Made by a program: the position numbers and the translations under genes. Shown here in pieces: positions 33,462 through 41,702 of a DNA stretch of 64,000 bases (position 1 is the stretch's first letter; every line of letters begins with the position of its first letter). A model generated the notes under the pieces. The model was not told where the DNA came from. It ran no database searches and saw only the letters and a list, made by a program, of their open reading frames with translations. Source of the stretch: an uncultured Bacteroidales bacterium (GTDB taxonomy: Bacteria; Bacteroidota; Bacteroidia; Bacteroidales; P3). The stretch is taken from the NCBI GenBank assembly GCA_910578275.1, contig CAJTPR010000008.1:45457-109456 (forward strand), read 5' to 3'.

Positions 33462-35615
33462 TTACTCTTCTTCGTTGTTTTCGTATTCCTTGAGAAGCTT
33501 TTCCTGGATGTCGGACGGAACCAGCTCGTAGCCGTCGAAACGCATCGTGAACGAAGCCCTGCCGCCGGCAATGGAACTGAGGGCGGTGGAAAAGTCCGAC
33601 ATTTCCTTCAACGGGACCTTGGCCATGATCTTCTCGTAGCCTTTTTCGCTGTTCATGCCCGAAATGACGGCGCGGCGGCCTTGCAGGTCGCCCATCACCT
33701 CGCCCATATAGGCGGAGGGAACGGAAACCTCCACTTCGTAAACGGGTTCGAGGAGCTTGGGGTCGGCCTCCTTGAAAGCGTTGCCGAAAGCCGTCCTTCC
33801 GGCAATCATGAACGAGATTTCGTTGCTGTCCACCGAATGCATCTTGCCGTCGTACACGATAACGCGCACGTCACGGGCATAGGAACCGGTCAGCGGCCCC
33901 TGTTCCATGCGGGCGAGGATGCCTTTCTGGATGGCCGGCAGGAAACGGGCGTCGATGGCGCCTCCCACGATGCTGTTGACGAACACCAGCTTTCCGCCCC
34001 AATCCAGGTTGACCACTTGCGTGTCGCGAACCGAAACCTTGAAGTCCTGCCCCTTGAAACGATAGACGGAAGGCGCGGGCATGCCTTCATAATAGGGCTC
34101 GACGACAAGATGGACCTCGGCGAACTGTCCGGCACCTCCCGACTGCTTCTTGTGGCGATAGTCGGCACGGGCGGCCTTGGTGATGGTTTCGCGATAGGGA
34201 ATCCTGGGTTCGGAAAAAACGACGGGAATCTTGTCGTTGTTCTCGATGCGCCACTTGAGGGTGCGCAAATGGAATTCCCCTTGGCCGGAAACGATGGTCT
34301 GCCTCAGTTCCTTCGACTGTTCGACGACCCAGGTGGGATCTTCCTCGTGCATGCGGAACAAGACTTCCATCATCTTTTCGGCATCCGAATCGTTTCGGGG
34401 CCTGATGGCGCGACGGTACTTGGGTTCGGGATAACAGATAAAATCGAAACGGTAGTCGCCATCCTTGCTATTGAGCGTGTTGCCGCGACGCACGTCTTTC
34501 ATCTTGACGGTAGCCCCGATGTCGCCGGCACGCATTTCGCCCACTTCCTGGCGGTTCTGCCCGGCAATGGTGAACAGTTGCGACATGCGTTCCTTGGAAC
34601 CGCGATCGGCGTTCACCAAGTCGTCGCCCACGCGCACCGTACCCGATATGACCTTGAAATAGGCTACTTGTCCGATATGGGGTTCCATGCTCGTCTTGAA
34701 TACGAAAAGGCAGGTGGGTCCGTCGCTGACAGGTGTCACCTCGCGGCCGTCCACCGTGACGGGACGCGGCATCTTGTCGGTGCAAGGCACCACGTTGCCC
34801 AGGAATTCGAGCGTGCGGCGCACGCACATGTCGCGCGCGGCACAGACACAGAACACGGGAAAGATACCCCGGGTGACCAATCCCGCACGGATACCGGCAC
34901 GCATCTCCTCTTCGTCAAGCGAACCTTCGTCAAAGAACTTGTTCATCAGCACGTCGTCGTGCTCGGCGGCGGCCTCCACCAAGGCCCTGTGCATCTCCAA
35001 CGCCTTTTCCCTCTCTTTTTCAGGTATGGAAAGCACCTCGGGCACGCCGCCTTCGGGCTTCCATTGGTACATCTTCATCTTCAACACGTCCACGACCGCA
35101 TGGAAACTGTCGCCTACCGTGACGGGATATTGCACGGGAACCACGCGGCTGCCCCACTGCTCACGGAGCTGGCTCAAGGTGTTTTCAAAATCGGCCTTTT
35201 CATGGTCGAGCTGATTGACAACGAAAATGACGGGCTTATGGAACTTTTCGGTTTGCCTGAACTGGTTGATCGTGCCCACTTCCACGCCGTATTGGGCGTT
35301 GAGCACCACAAGGGCGGTATCGGTCACGTTCAAGGCCGACACGGAAGCCCCTGCGAAGTCGTCCGAACCGGGGCAGTCGATGAAATTGAGCTTGCGGTCT
35401 TGCCAGTTGACGCTGAAAATCGTGGAAAAGACGGAATATCCGTATTCCTTTTCCACCGGAAAATAATCGCTTACCGTGTTTCCCGCTTCCACGCTTCCGC
35501 GGCGTTTGATGACGCCCGCCTCATAGAGAATGGCTTCGGCAAGCGTGGTCTTGCCCGAGCCCGAACTGCCCAAAATGGCAATGTTTTTGATCTTGTCGGT
35601 TTGATAATCATTCAT
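33462..35615 (-). CDS. EF-G-like translation factor lacking the catalytic His (EF-G2 type)
   Basis: A 717-residue five-domain paralogue of elongation factor G. G1 is GSSGSGKTT (16-24); G3 is DCPGS (80-84) where true EF-G has DTPGH; G4 is NQLD (134-137) where EF-G has NKxD. The RGIT switch I motif is also changed. The His of DTPGH positions the water for GTP hydrolysis, so this protein is expected to hydrolyse GTP poorly or not at all. From memory, Bacteroides thetaiotaomicron EF-G2 lacks GTPase activity and supports translation and gut colonisation under carbon limitation; this looks like its orthologue. It overlaps aroK by 4 bases and is followed by recX. Confidence 0.88.
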   Translation of the reverse strand: MNDYQTDKIKNIAILGSSGSGKTTLAEAILYEAGVIKRRGSVEAGNTVSDYFPVEKEYGYSVFSTIFSVNWQDRKLNFIDCPGSDDFAGASVSALNVTDTALVVLNAQYGVEVGTINQFRQTEKFHKPVIFVVNQLDHEKADFENTLSQLREQWGSRVVPVQYPVTVGDSFHAVVDVLKMKMYQWKPEGGVPEVLSIPEKEREKALEMHRALVEAAAEHDDVLMNKFFDEGSLDEEEMRAGIRAGLVTRGIFPVFCVCAARDMCVRRTLEFLGNVVPCTDKMPRPVTVDGREVTPVSDGPTCLFVFKTSMEPHIGQVAYFKVISGTVRVGDDLVNADRGSKERMSQLFTIAGQNRQEVGEMRAGDIGATVKMKDVRRGNTLNSKDGDYRFDFICYPEPKYRRAIRPRNDSDAEKMMEVLFRMHEEDPTWVVEQSKELRQTIVSGQGEFHLRTLKWRIENNDKIPVVFSEPRIPYRETITKAARADYRHKKQSGGAGQFAEVHLVVEPYYEGMPAPSVYRFKGQDFKVSVRDTQVVNLDWGGKLVFVNSIVGGAIDARFLPAIQKGILARMEQGPLTGSYARDVRVIVYDGKMHSVDSNEISFMIAGRTAFGNAFKEADPKLLEPVYEVEVSVPSAYMGEVMGDLQGRRAVISGMNSEKGYEKIMAKVPLKEMSDFSTALSSIAGGRASFTMRFDGYELVPSDIQEKLLKEYENNEEE

Positions 35616-36121
35616 AGTCTTATGGTTTTTAGTTTTTCGATAAGTGTCTTCGTTTCTTGTTCCGGAGTACGGAAAACGTAGTCTGCCTGTACGTAAGATC
35701 TTTTTCTTTTTTCTATAGAGGTCCGGATATGATTTTCCAATTCGTTATCGTCCAAACGGCTGATCAAGGGCCGTTGCCTTTTGTTTTCCGCCTTTTTCAG
35801 GCGCTCGAAGAGAATAGGGACAGGAACTTCCAGATAAACGACGTAGCCGTTCCTTTTCATGTAGGCCATGTTGTCTCCGAAACACGGCAGTCCGCCTCCG
35901 GTGATGACCAGACGCCTGTCGGGAAGGGAGCGGAGCACTTCGCTTTCCAGTTTCCTGAAAGCCTCCTCGCCGTACCGGTCGAAAACTTCGGGAATGGTCA
36001 TTCCCGAAGTTTCCCGTACCAGTTCGTCGGTGTCGGAAATCTCCAAGCCCAAGGCGGAAGCTATCTCCCGGCCCAGGGTGTTCTTTCCGCACCCCATGAA
36101 TCCGATGAGGTAGATGTTCAT
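35612..36121 (-). CDS. aroK: Shikimate kinase with an unusual P-loop
   Basis: Phosphorylates shikimate in aromatic amino-acid synthesis. The 169-residue protein shows the shikimate-binding DTDELV (31-36), the FRKLESEVL stretch (near 55-63), GGGLP (near 75-79) and the lid residue in QRPLI (near 116). The Walker A reads GCGKNTLG: Asn14 stands where family members have Ser or Thr contacting Mg2+. All other key residues seem intact. It is coupled to the EF-G-like gene by a 4-base overlap and starts 7 bases after sodB. Confidence 0.88.
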   Translation of the reverse strand: MNIYLIGFMGCGKNTLGREIASALGLEISDTDELVRETSGMTIPEVFDRYGEEAFRKLESEVLRSLPDRRLVITGGGLPCFGDNMAYMKRNGYVVYLEVPVPILFERLKKAENKRQRPLISRLDDNELENHIRTSIEKRKRSYVQADYVFRTPEQETKTLIEKLKTIRL

Positions 36122-36128
36122 CGAGGAC

Positions 36129-36704
36129 CTAATACCGTCCGCCGATCGTTTTCCAGTCTACGATTTTCCAGAAATCGGCTATGTAATCGGGGCGACGGTT
36201 CTGTTTGTCGAGATAATAGGCGTGTTCCCAGACATCGATGACCATCACGGGTTTCTTTCCGTCGCGCAGGGGATTTCCGGCATTGGGCGTGGCGATGATT
36301 TCCAGGCCGTCCTTGCCGTCCGCCAGCCATACCCATCCCGATCCGAACAATCCGGCCGCGGCACCGGAGAAAGCGGTCTTGAAAGCTTCGAAAGAACCCC
36401 ATTTGCCGACGATGGCCTCGGCCAACTTGCCTTCCGGCTCGCCGCCGCCTTTGGGGGAAAGGCAATTCCAGTAGAAAGTATGGTTCCATACCTGGGCGGC
36501 ATTGTTGTAAAGACCGCCTTCGGCCTTTTCGATGATTTCCTCTATGCCCGCATCTTCGAAAGGCGTGCCTTCCTTGAGCTTGTTGAGGTTGTCGACATAG
36601 GTCTTGTGATGTTTTCCGTAATGGAAAGAAAGGGTTTGAGCGGAAATGAACGGTTCCAGTGCGTTTTCCGCATAAGGAAGCGGAGGTAGTTGAAATGTTT
36701 TCAT
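36129..36704 (-). CDS. sodB: Superoxide dismutase, Fe/Mn type
   Basis: Converts superoxide to oxygen and hydrogen peroxide in the cytoplasm. The 191-residue protein has the usual metal ligands: His in HYGKHHKTY (near 26), His in NHTFYWNC (near 73), and Asp and His in DVWEHAYYLD (near 155-159). It starts MKTFQLPPLPYAENALEPFIS. There is no stop codon between the upstream glycosyltransferase frame and this gene, so the two read as one open frame. An exact promoter -7 element 36 bases upstream supports separate expression from this Met. Confidence 0.92.
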   Translation of the reverse strand: MKTFQLPPLPYAENALEPFISAQTLSFHYGKHHKTYVDNLNKLKEGTPFEDAGIEEIIEKAEGGLYNNAAQVWNHTFYWNCLSPKGGGEPEGKLAEAIVGKWGSFEAFKTAFSGAAAGLFGSGWVWLADGKDGLEIIATPNAGNPLRDGKKPVMVIDVWEHAYYLDKQNRRPDYIADFWKIVDWKTIGGRY

Positions 36705-38387
36705 GGTCTTTGGTTTTTGCGGGGAAACCCCGGTTTCCTCAAAGGTAGCAAAAAAAACGGACTTGGAGTCGTGTCCGGAATCGCCCTGCAGCACCACGAT
36801 CCGGTAAGGTCCCACGGAATGACTTTCCTTGGTGGAAAGATACTGCTTCAATGCGGGAGAGGCTTTCTTTTCCAATTTCCGTTGATGGACGACAAGCACC
36901 GTGTTGGTCAGCCCTTTCACTTCCCGCAGCACGTCCACGGTGTCGGCCGTCGGTATCTGACGGATGTCTTCTCCCAGAAAGACATCCATGTTCTCGGCAC
37001 GGCGAAGATAGAGCGAATGATAGGAATCCAGGCCCTTGAGCGTCTTTATCTCCACGGCCTGACGGCACACGTCACCATAGCCCAGATACGGATTGACGGC
37101 AGGTACCGACCAGCCTCCGGCGAAAGCGGCCAACAACAACGAGAAGCCCATGACGTCGACGGCCTTGCGCACGCCCTGCTGCTTGTAGTTCTTCTTGTCG
37201 AACAGCCGGCAGAGCGCCCATACGCCCGCTACCGACAAGATTCCGGCGGCGACATAGAAAAACGTTTGTCCCAGATAAGCCAGATCCGTGTATCCGGCCA
37301 CCAGGAACAAGGCGGGAAGGGCAAGGACGAACACGATGGCGGGAATCGCCAAGGCCGCGTTGATCCAAGGGCTGCGTTGGAACTTGCGCAACAAGGAAAC
37401 GGTCAAGAAGACCAGGAAAGGGATAAGGGGAGCCAGATATACCGCCAACTTGCCGCTTACCACGGAAAGCATCACGAAAGTGGTGAGCACGACCGTGCTC
37501 CAGAAATACTCGGTATCGGAAGTAAAGCGGTGCTTGAACATCGCCGAGATCCAGACGCCCGCCAGCAACAGGCTGTAAGGAGCCAGGCTGGGCCAGATTT
37601 GCACCAGGTAGTAATAAAACGGCTTCTTGTGATGAAAGGCGTTGATGGCGCGGTCGCGGGTCTGGTGGAACAGCAGGTTTTCGAGGTATTCGGTGCCGCC
37701 TTCCAGGTAGACGGCCAGGAACCAAAGCCCGCATAGCAACAACAGCACCGCCCATACGCGCACGTTCCAATAATGGAAGAACGTGCGGCCTTCACGCTTG
37801 AAAAGCAGGAACGCCAAAGGGCAGAGCAACGGCATGAGAATGCCCACGGGACCTTTGGTGAAGACCGCCAGGAAAACCCATGATCCGAACAAGAAGCTTT
37901 GTTTGTTGAAATCGCCCCGGCCTTGGTACATCCGGTAAAAGGTACGCAAGGCAAGGACGATGAAAAGGCACATCAACGTGTCCATGCGCACGAAGACGTT
38001 CAGGCCAAGGAACATTCCGCAGGTGATGAGCATGAGTTGCGAAGTGAGGCGCCATTCCTTTTCGGGCAAGGCGCAGTCGGCCACGATCCAGTTGCGCATG
38101 ACGCGCATGATGACAAGGGCGGGAAGCAGCGAGAAAAGCCCGATGAACCACATGTGATGCTGTCCGAAAATCAATTTGCCCGCCATCACGATCCAAAGGT
38201 ACAAAGGGGGCTTGTCGGCATACGGCAAGCCGTTGTTGGTAAAGGTGAACAGGCGGCCGTCGCGCAAGGCCTCGTCGGCGATGCTCAAGTAGCGCAATTC
38301 GTTGGAAATGGAAAAATCGCGAAAGATCAAGATAGGCAGGAAGGCTATCAAGACCAATAACGGAAGGTACTTTTCGAGTTTTTTCAT
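36705..38387 (-). CDS. ArnT-like glycosyltransferase (GT83/PMT type), open into sodB
   Basis: A membrane glycosyltransferase that uses a polyprenyl-phosphate sugar donor, probably to modify lipid A or another glycolipid on the periplasmic side. It has about 11 hydrophobic segments after MKKLEKYLPLLVLI, the acidic donor-site loop ISNELRYLSIADEAL (near 27-41), the ADKPPLYLW loop (near 57-65) and VFTKGP (near 176-181), and a soluble C-terminal domain from about 430. It overlaps the partner glycosyltransferase by 4 bases. The frame does not stop before sodB: it passes through an 8-base T-run (36750-36757) and into the SOD Met, giving a 752-residue fused frame. A one-base change in that run would give a stop within a few codons or at the sodB start. 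Only the visible frame up to 36705 is listed here. Confidence 0.75.
36740..36747 (-). promoter_or_regulatory. -7 element TACCTTTG for sodB
   Basis: Exact TAnnTTTG on the minus strand, 35 bases before the sodB ATG and right after the T-run in the glycosyltransferase tail. Confidence 0.6.
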
Positions 38388-39121
38388 TTTTCCAGGTTCG
38401 TGTCGTTGACGGTATAGTTGATGTAGTTGCGTCGCATCCAGTGCAGGGCCATGCAATCGAGGAACGGCCCTACCAGACGGTTCCACACGCTGTATTTCGA
38501 AACACCGGCGATACGGGCGTAGGAAGGCACGTGGATCTGCTTGGCCGTGCCGCCTTCCTGCAACAGAATCAGCGCCTGGATGAAACGGTGCATGCCGGTA
38601 AAGAACGGCATCCGCTTGGCGTTCGCGGTCCGGATCACCTTGAGCGGGCAGCCGGTGTCGATGGCGCCGTCGTGCGTGATGCTCCGCCTGAAAGCGTTGC
38701 CTATCTTGGATTGTATCTTCTTGGACCAGGTGTCTTGACGGTTCATGCGGATGCCCGCTACCAATGTGTATTCCTTGCGGTATTCCAGCAACGTGTTGAA
38801 GTCTTCGGGCAAGGTCTGCAAGTCGGCATCGATATATCCCAGGTATTCGGACATGACATAGTCGAAGCCCGCCTTGAGCGCGGCGCTCTTCTTGGAATTG
38901 CGGGGATAGGAAAGGTAGAAGAAATCCGGGTTCTGCCGGCAAAGTTCCTTGATGAGCCGCAGGCTGTCGTCGGATGATCCGTCGTTGACAAAAAGCACGC
39001 AGGTCTTGCAAACGGAAGCCGGCAGGTATTCGGCCAGTTTCCTGCCCAATTGCGGCATGCAATCCTGTTCGTTGTAAACGGGAACTATGATGGTGAACTC
39101 GTAGTCGGCTGTCTGGTTCAT
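38384..39121 (-). CDS. Family 2 glycosyltransferase, polyprenyl-phosphate sugar transferase (DPM1/ArnC-like)
   Basis: A 245-residue GT-A enzyme that likely charges undecaprenyl phosphate with a sugar. It shows IIVPVYNEQD (near 11-20), FVNDGSSDDS (near 44-53), the DADLQTLPED motif (near 98-107) and GIRMNRQDTWSKKIQSK (near 122-138), as in DPM1/ArnC/GtrB enzymes, but no C-terminal membrane helices. It overlaps the ArnT-like gene by 4 bases, and the pair fits a two-step lipid A or glycolipid decoration (donor made here, transferred by the partner). The sugar is unknown. Confidence 0.87.
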   Translation of the reverse strand: MNQTADYEFTIIVPVYNEQDCMPQLGRKLAEYLPASVCKTCVLFVNDGSSDDSLRLIKELCRQNPDFFYLSYPRNSKKSAALKAGFDYVMSEYLGYIDADLQTLPEDFNTLLEYRKEYTLVAGIRMNRQDTWSKKIQSKIGNAFRRSITHDGAIDTGCPLKVIRTANAKRMPFFTGMHRFIQALILLQEGGTAKQIHVPSYARIAGVSKYSVWNRLVGPFLDCMALHWMRRNYINYTVNDTNLEK

Positions 39122-39150
39122 TTCGTGCGCGTATATTATTAAATGACGGG

Positions 39151-39158
39151 CAAAGGTA
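39151..39158 (-). promoter_or_regulatory. -7 element TACCTTTG for the glycosyltransferase operon
   Basis: Exact TAnnTTTG on the minus strand, 29 bases before the family 2 glycosyltransferase start, in the 108-base divergent region with mutS2. Confidence 0.6.
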
Positions 39159-39194
39159 AGGATAAGATTGTTTTACGCGACCTTTAAATTTTAA

Positions 39195-39202
39195 TACTTT
39201 TG
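39195..39202 (+). promoter_or_regulatory. -7 element TACTTTTG for mutS2
   Basis: Exact TAnnTTTG 27 bases before the chosen mutS2 ATG. An earlier ATG (39212) would lie only about three bases from the transcript start, which supports the later one. Confidence 0.6.
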
Positions 39203-39229
39203 CGCCGTCGAATGTTAATTAGGAAGAAC

Positions 39230-41665
39230 ATGTTCCGTCCCGGGAATTTCGCGCAAAAGATAGGTTTCGATTCCGTCACGGAATTGTTGCAAGGGCTTTG
39301 CATCACGCAAGCCGCCGCCGACCTGGCAGGCAAGATACGGCCTGTGGAAAACTTCGACAAGCTGATGTCTTTCTTGCGGCAAACCGCCGAGTTCAAACGG
39401 GTATTGGACTTGGAAAAGCCCTTTCCGTCGCAAGACTACTACCCGATGGGGGGAGAACTGGCGCGTCTGCGCGTGCGGGGTTCTTACATCACGCTGCAAG
39501 GCTTGCAGCAGTTCAGGGCGTCTTACGCCACGCTCGGCCAGATCAAGGCCTATTTCCTGCAACTGGATGCCGGAACGTATCCGAACCTGAAAGAATTTTC
39601 CGTCTTCCTGGAAATAGACCCCGCCGTGCTTCCCGAAGCCGACCGCCTGCTGACTCCCACGGGCGAAATGCGCGACGAGGCTTCCGAAAACCTGTCACGC
39701 ATACGCACGCTCATACGCCGCAAATCATCCCAGACACAGACTTACATAGGACGTTACATGAGTTCGGCCAAGCAACAAGGCTGGGTGGAAGAAAACGCCG
39801 AAGTGACGGTGCGCAACGAACGCCTGGTGATCCCCGTGGGCGCCGCCTACAAGAAAAGCATGCGCGGGTTCATCCATGACGTGTCGTCCACCGGACAGAC
39901 CGTATTCATGGAACCCGAGGAAATATTCAACCTCAACAACGAGATCGTCGAACTGAGGAACGAAGAACGGCTCGAGATCATCGAAATACTCAAACGGTTC
40001 AGCGATTTCCTGCGTCCCGGCCTGGACGGCCTGCTCAAAGCCTACCGTTTTCTCACCGCCGTCGATTTCCTGCGGGCCAAGGCACGGCTGGCGTTGACGA
40101 TGCAAGGCGATCTGCCGGTGGTGCATCCCCGGCCGTGCCTCAAATGGCAAAAGGCCATGCATCCCTTGTTGTATCTCTCGTTGAAAAAACAGGCACAGGC
40201 AGGCGCGGACGTGAAAATCATACCCTTGGACATCGAACTGGAGGAGGACGAACGGATCGTGATCATTTCCGGGCCCAACGCAGGCGGCAAGTCGGTATGC
40301 CTCAAGACGGTGGGATTGTTGCAATATATGCTGCAATGCGGCTTGCTGGTACCGATGAGTCCCGATTCGCAGGCGGGCGTCTTCCAAGACATCTTCGTGG
40401 ACATCGGCGACGAACAATCAATCGAAAACGACCTTTCCACTTACAGTTCACACCTCAAGAACATGAAGTTCTGGGTGGAAAACGCCCATTCCGGGACGTT
40501 GTTCCTCTGTGACGAGCTGGGAGGAGGAACCGAACCGAACGTGGGCGGAGCCATCGCCGAGGCGCTTGTGGAGACCCTGTTGCGCAAAGGTGCCTACGGT
40601 ATCGTGACCACGCACTACACGAACCTGAAACTCATGGCCAAACGGCATGCGGGAATCGTCAACGGCGCGATGCTCTTCGACCAAGCCGCCATGCGCCCGT
40701 TGTACGTCTTCAGGAAAGGCTTGCCGGGAAGTTCGTTCGCCTTCGAGATAGCACGCAAGATAGGGCTGCCCGAACCGCTTCTGGCTTCGGCGGCCAAAAA
40801 AGCGGGAAGGCAACAGATGCACTTCGAACAGGAATTGCAGCAAATCGAGGTGCAGAAGCACGAATTGGCGCAAAAGCGGCAGAAGATGGACATGGCCGAC
40901 GACTTGTTGTCCGAAACCGTGACGAAATACGAGGCCTTGTTGTCCGACCTGGAACGGAACAAGGCCGAATGGATGCGCAAGGCAAAAGAGGAGGCGAAGA
41001 CATTGGTGAAAAACGCCAATGCCGAAATAGAACGCGTCATCCGTGAAATCCGTGAAGCGCAGGCGGAAAAGGAAACCACGGCCAGGTTGCGGAGGGAGTT
41101 GAAAGAAAAAACGGCCGAAGAAAACCCATCCGAAGGAAATAAGCCGGAAAAACCGGTACGCAAGCCTATCCAGACCCCGTCGCAAGATACGGGAACGATG
41201 CCGTTGAAAGAGGGCGCGTTCGTACGGATCGACGGACAAGGAACCGTAGCCCAAATAGAAAAGATCGACGGACGTTCGGCACGCGTGAATTTCGACTTCA
41301 TGCACATGCAAGTGCCGCTTTCCCGCTTGGTGCCGCTAAGCAGGAACGAAGCCGCGCAACATGCCGGGACGCTGGCCAAATCGCAGGTGAGCGTGCAGGG
41401 AATCAACGAAGGCGGCGTGCACTTCAAGCCTTACGCCGACATTCGCGGCATGAGGGCCGAAGAAGCCATGGGCGCGGTATCGAAACTGCTGGACGAAGCC
41501 CTTTTGTACGGTCACAAGCATCTGGAAATCCTGCACGGAAAAGGAAACGGCGTGCTCAGGCAGCTGACCCGCGCCACCGCGGCCAAGAACCCGCATGTGG
41601 TCTCGTTCTCCGATCAAAGCGAAGAGTTCGGAGGCACAGGCATCACCCTCATCGAAATGGATTGA
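39230..41665 (+). CDS. mutS2: MutS2 family ATPase/endonuclease
   Basis: MutS2 proteins suppress recombination or rescue collided ribosomes. The 811-residue protein starts MFRPGNFAQKIGFD, matching family N-termini. It has the clamp and core region with the GAAYKKSMRGFIHDVSSTG segment (near 205-223), the ATPase with Walker A GPNAGGKS (near 346-353) and DELGGGTEP (near 428-436), a coiled coil (about 520-640), and a C-terminal Smr nuclease domain with DIRGMRAEEA (near 738) and HGKGNGVLR (near 770). All motifs are present and the length is normal. Confidence 0.93.
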   Translation: MFRPGNFAQKIGFDSVTELLQGLCITQAAADLAGKIRPVENFDKLMSFLRQTAEFKRVLDLEKPFPSQDYYPMGGELARLRVRGSYITLQGLQQFRASYATLGQIKAYFLQLDAGTYPNLKEFSVFLEIDPAVLPEADRLLTPTGEMRDEASENLSRIRTLIRRKSSQTQTYIGRYMSSAKQQGWVEENAEVTVRNERLVIPVGAAYKKSMRGFIHDVSSTGQTVFMEPEEIFNLNNEIVELRNEERLEIIEILKRFSDFLRPGLDGLLKAYRFLTAVDFLRAKARLALTMQGDLPVVHPRPCLKWQKAMHPLLYLSLKKQAQAGADVKIIPLDIELEEDERIVIISGPNAGGKSVCLKTVGLLQYMLQCGLLVPMSPDSQAGVFQDIFVDIGDEQSIENDLSTYSSHLKNMKFWVENAHSGTLFLCDELGGGTEPNVGGAIAEALVETLLRKGAYGIVTTHYTNLKLMAKRHAGIVNGAMLFDQAAMRPLYVFRKGLPGSSFAFEIARKIGLPEPLLASAAKKAGRQQMHFEQELQQIEVQKHELAQKRQKMDMADDLLSETVTKYEALLSDLERNKAEWMRKAKEEAKTLVKNANAEIERVIREIREAQAEKETTARLRRELKEKTAEENPSEGNKPEKPVRKPIQTPSQDTGTMPLKEGAFVRIDGQGTVAQIEKIDGRSARVNFDFMHMQVPLSRLVPLSRNEAAQHAGTLAKSQVSVQGINEGGVHFKPYADIRGMRAEEAMGAVSKLLDEALLYGHKHLEILHGKGNGVLRQLTRATAAKNPHVVSFSDQSEEFGGTGITLIEMD

Positions 41666-41702
41666 GCCTTCAAGGCGATTCTTTCCCGCCCCGCCGGCCT
41701 TA

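Noticed and set aside
38388..39062. Upstream extension of the ArnT-like frame through the partner glycosyltransferase gene.
   Set aside because: The extension is out of frame with the real family 2 enzyme and lacks family sequence. The 4-base ATGA overlap at 38384-38387 gives the normal start.
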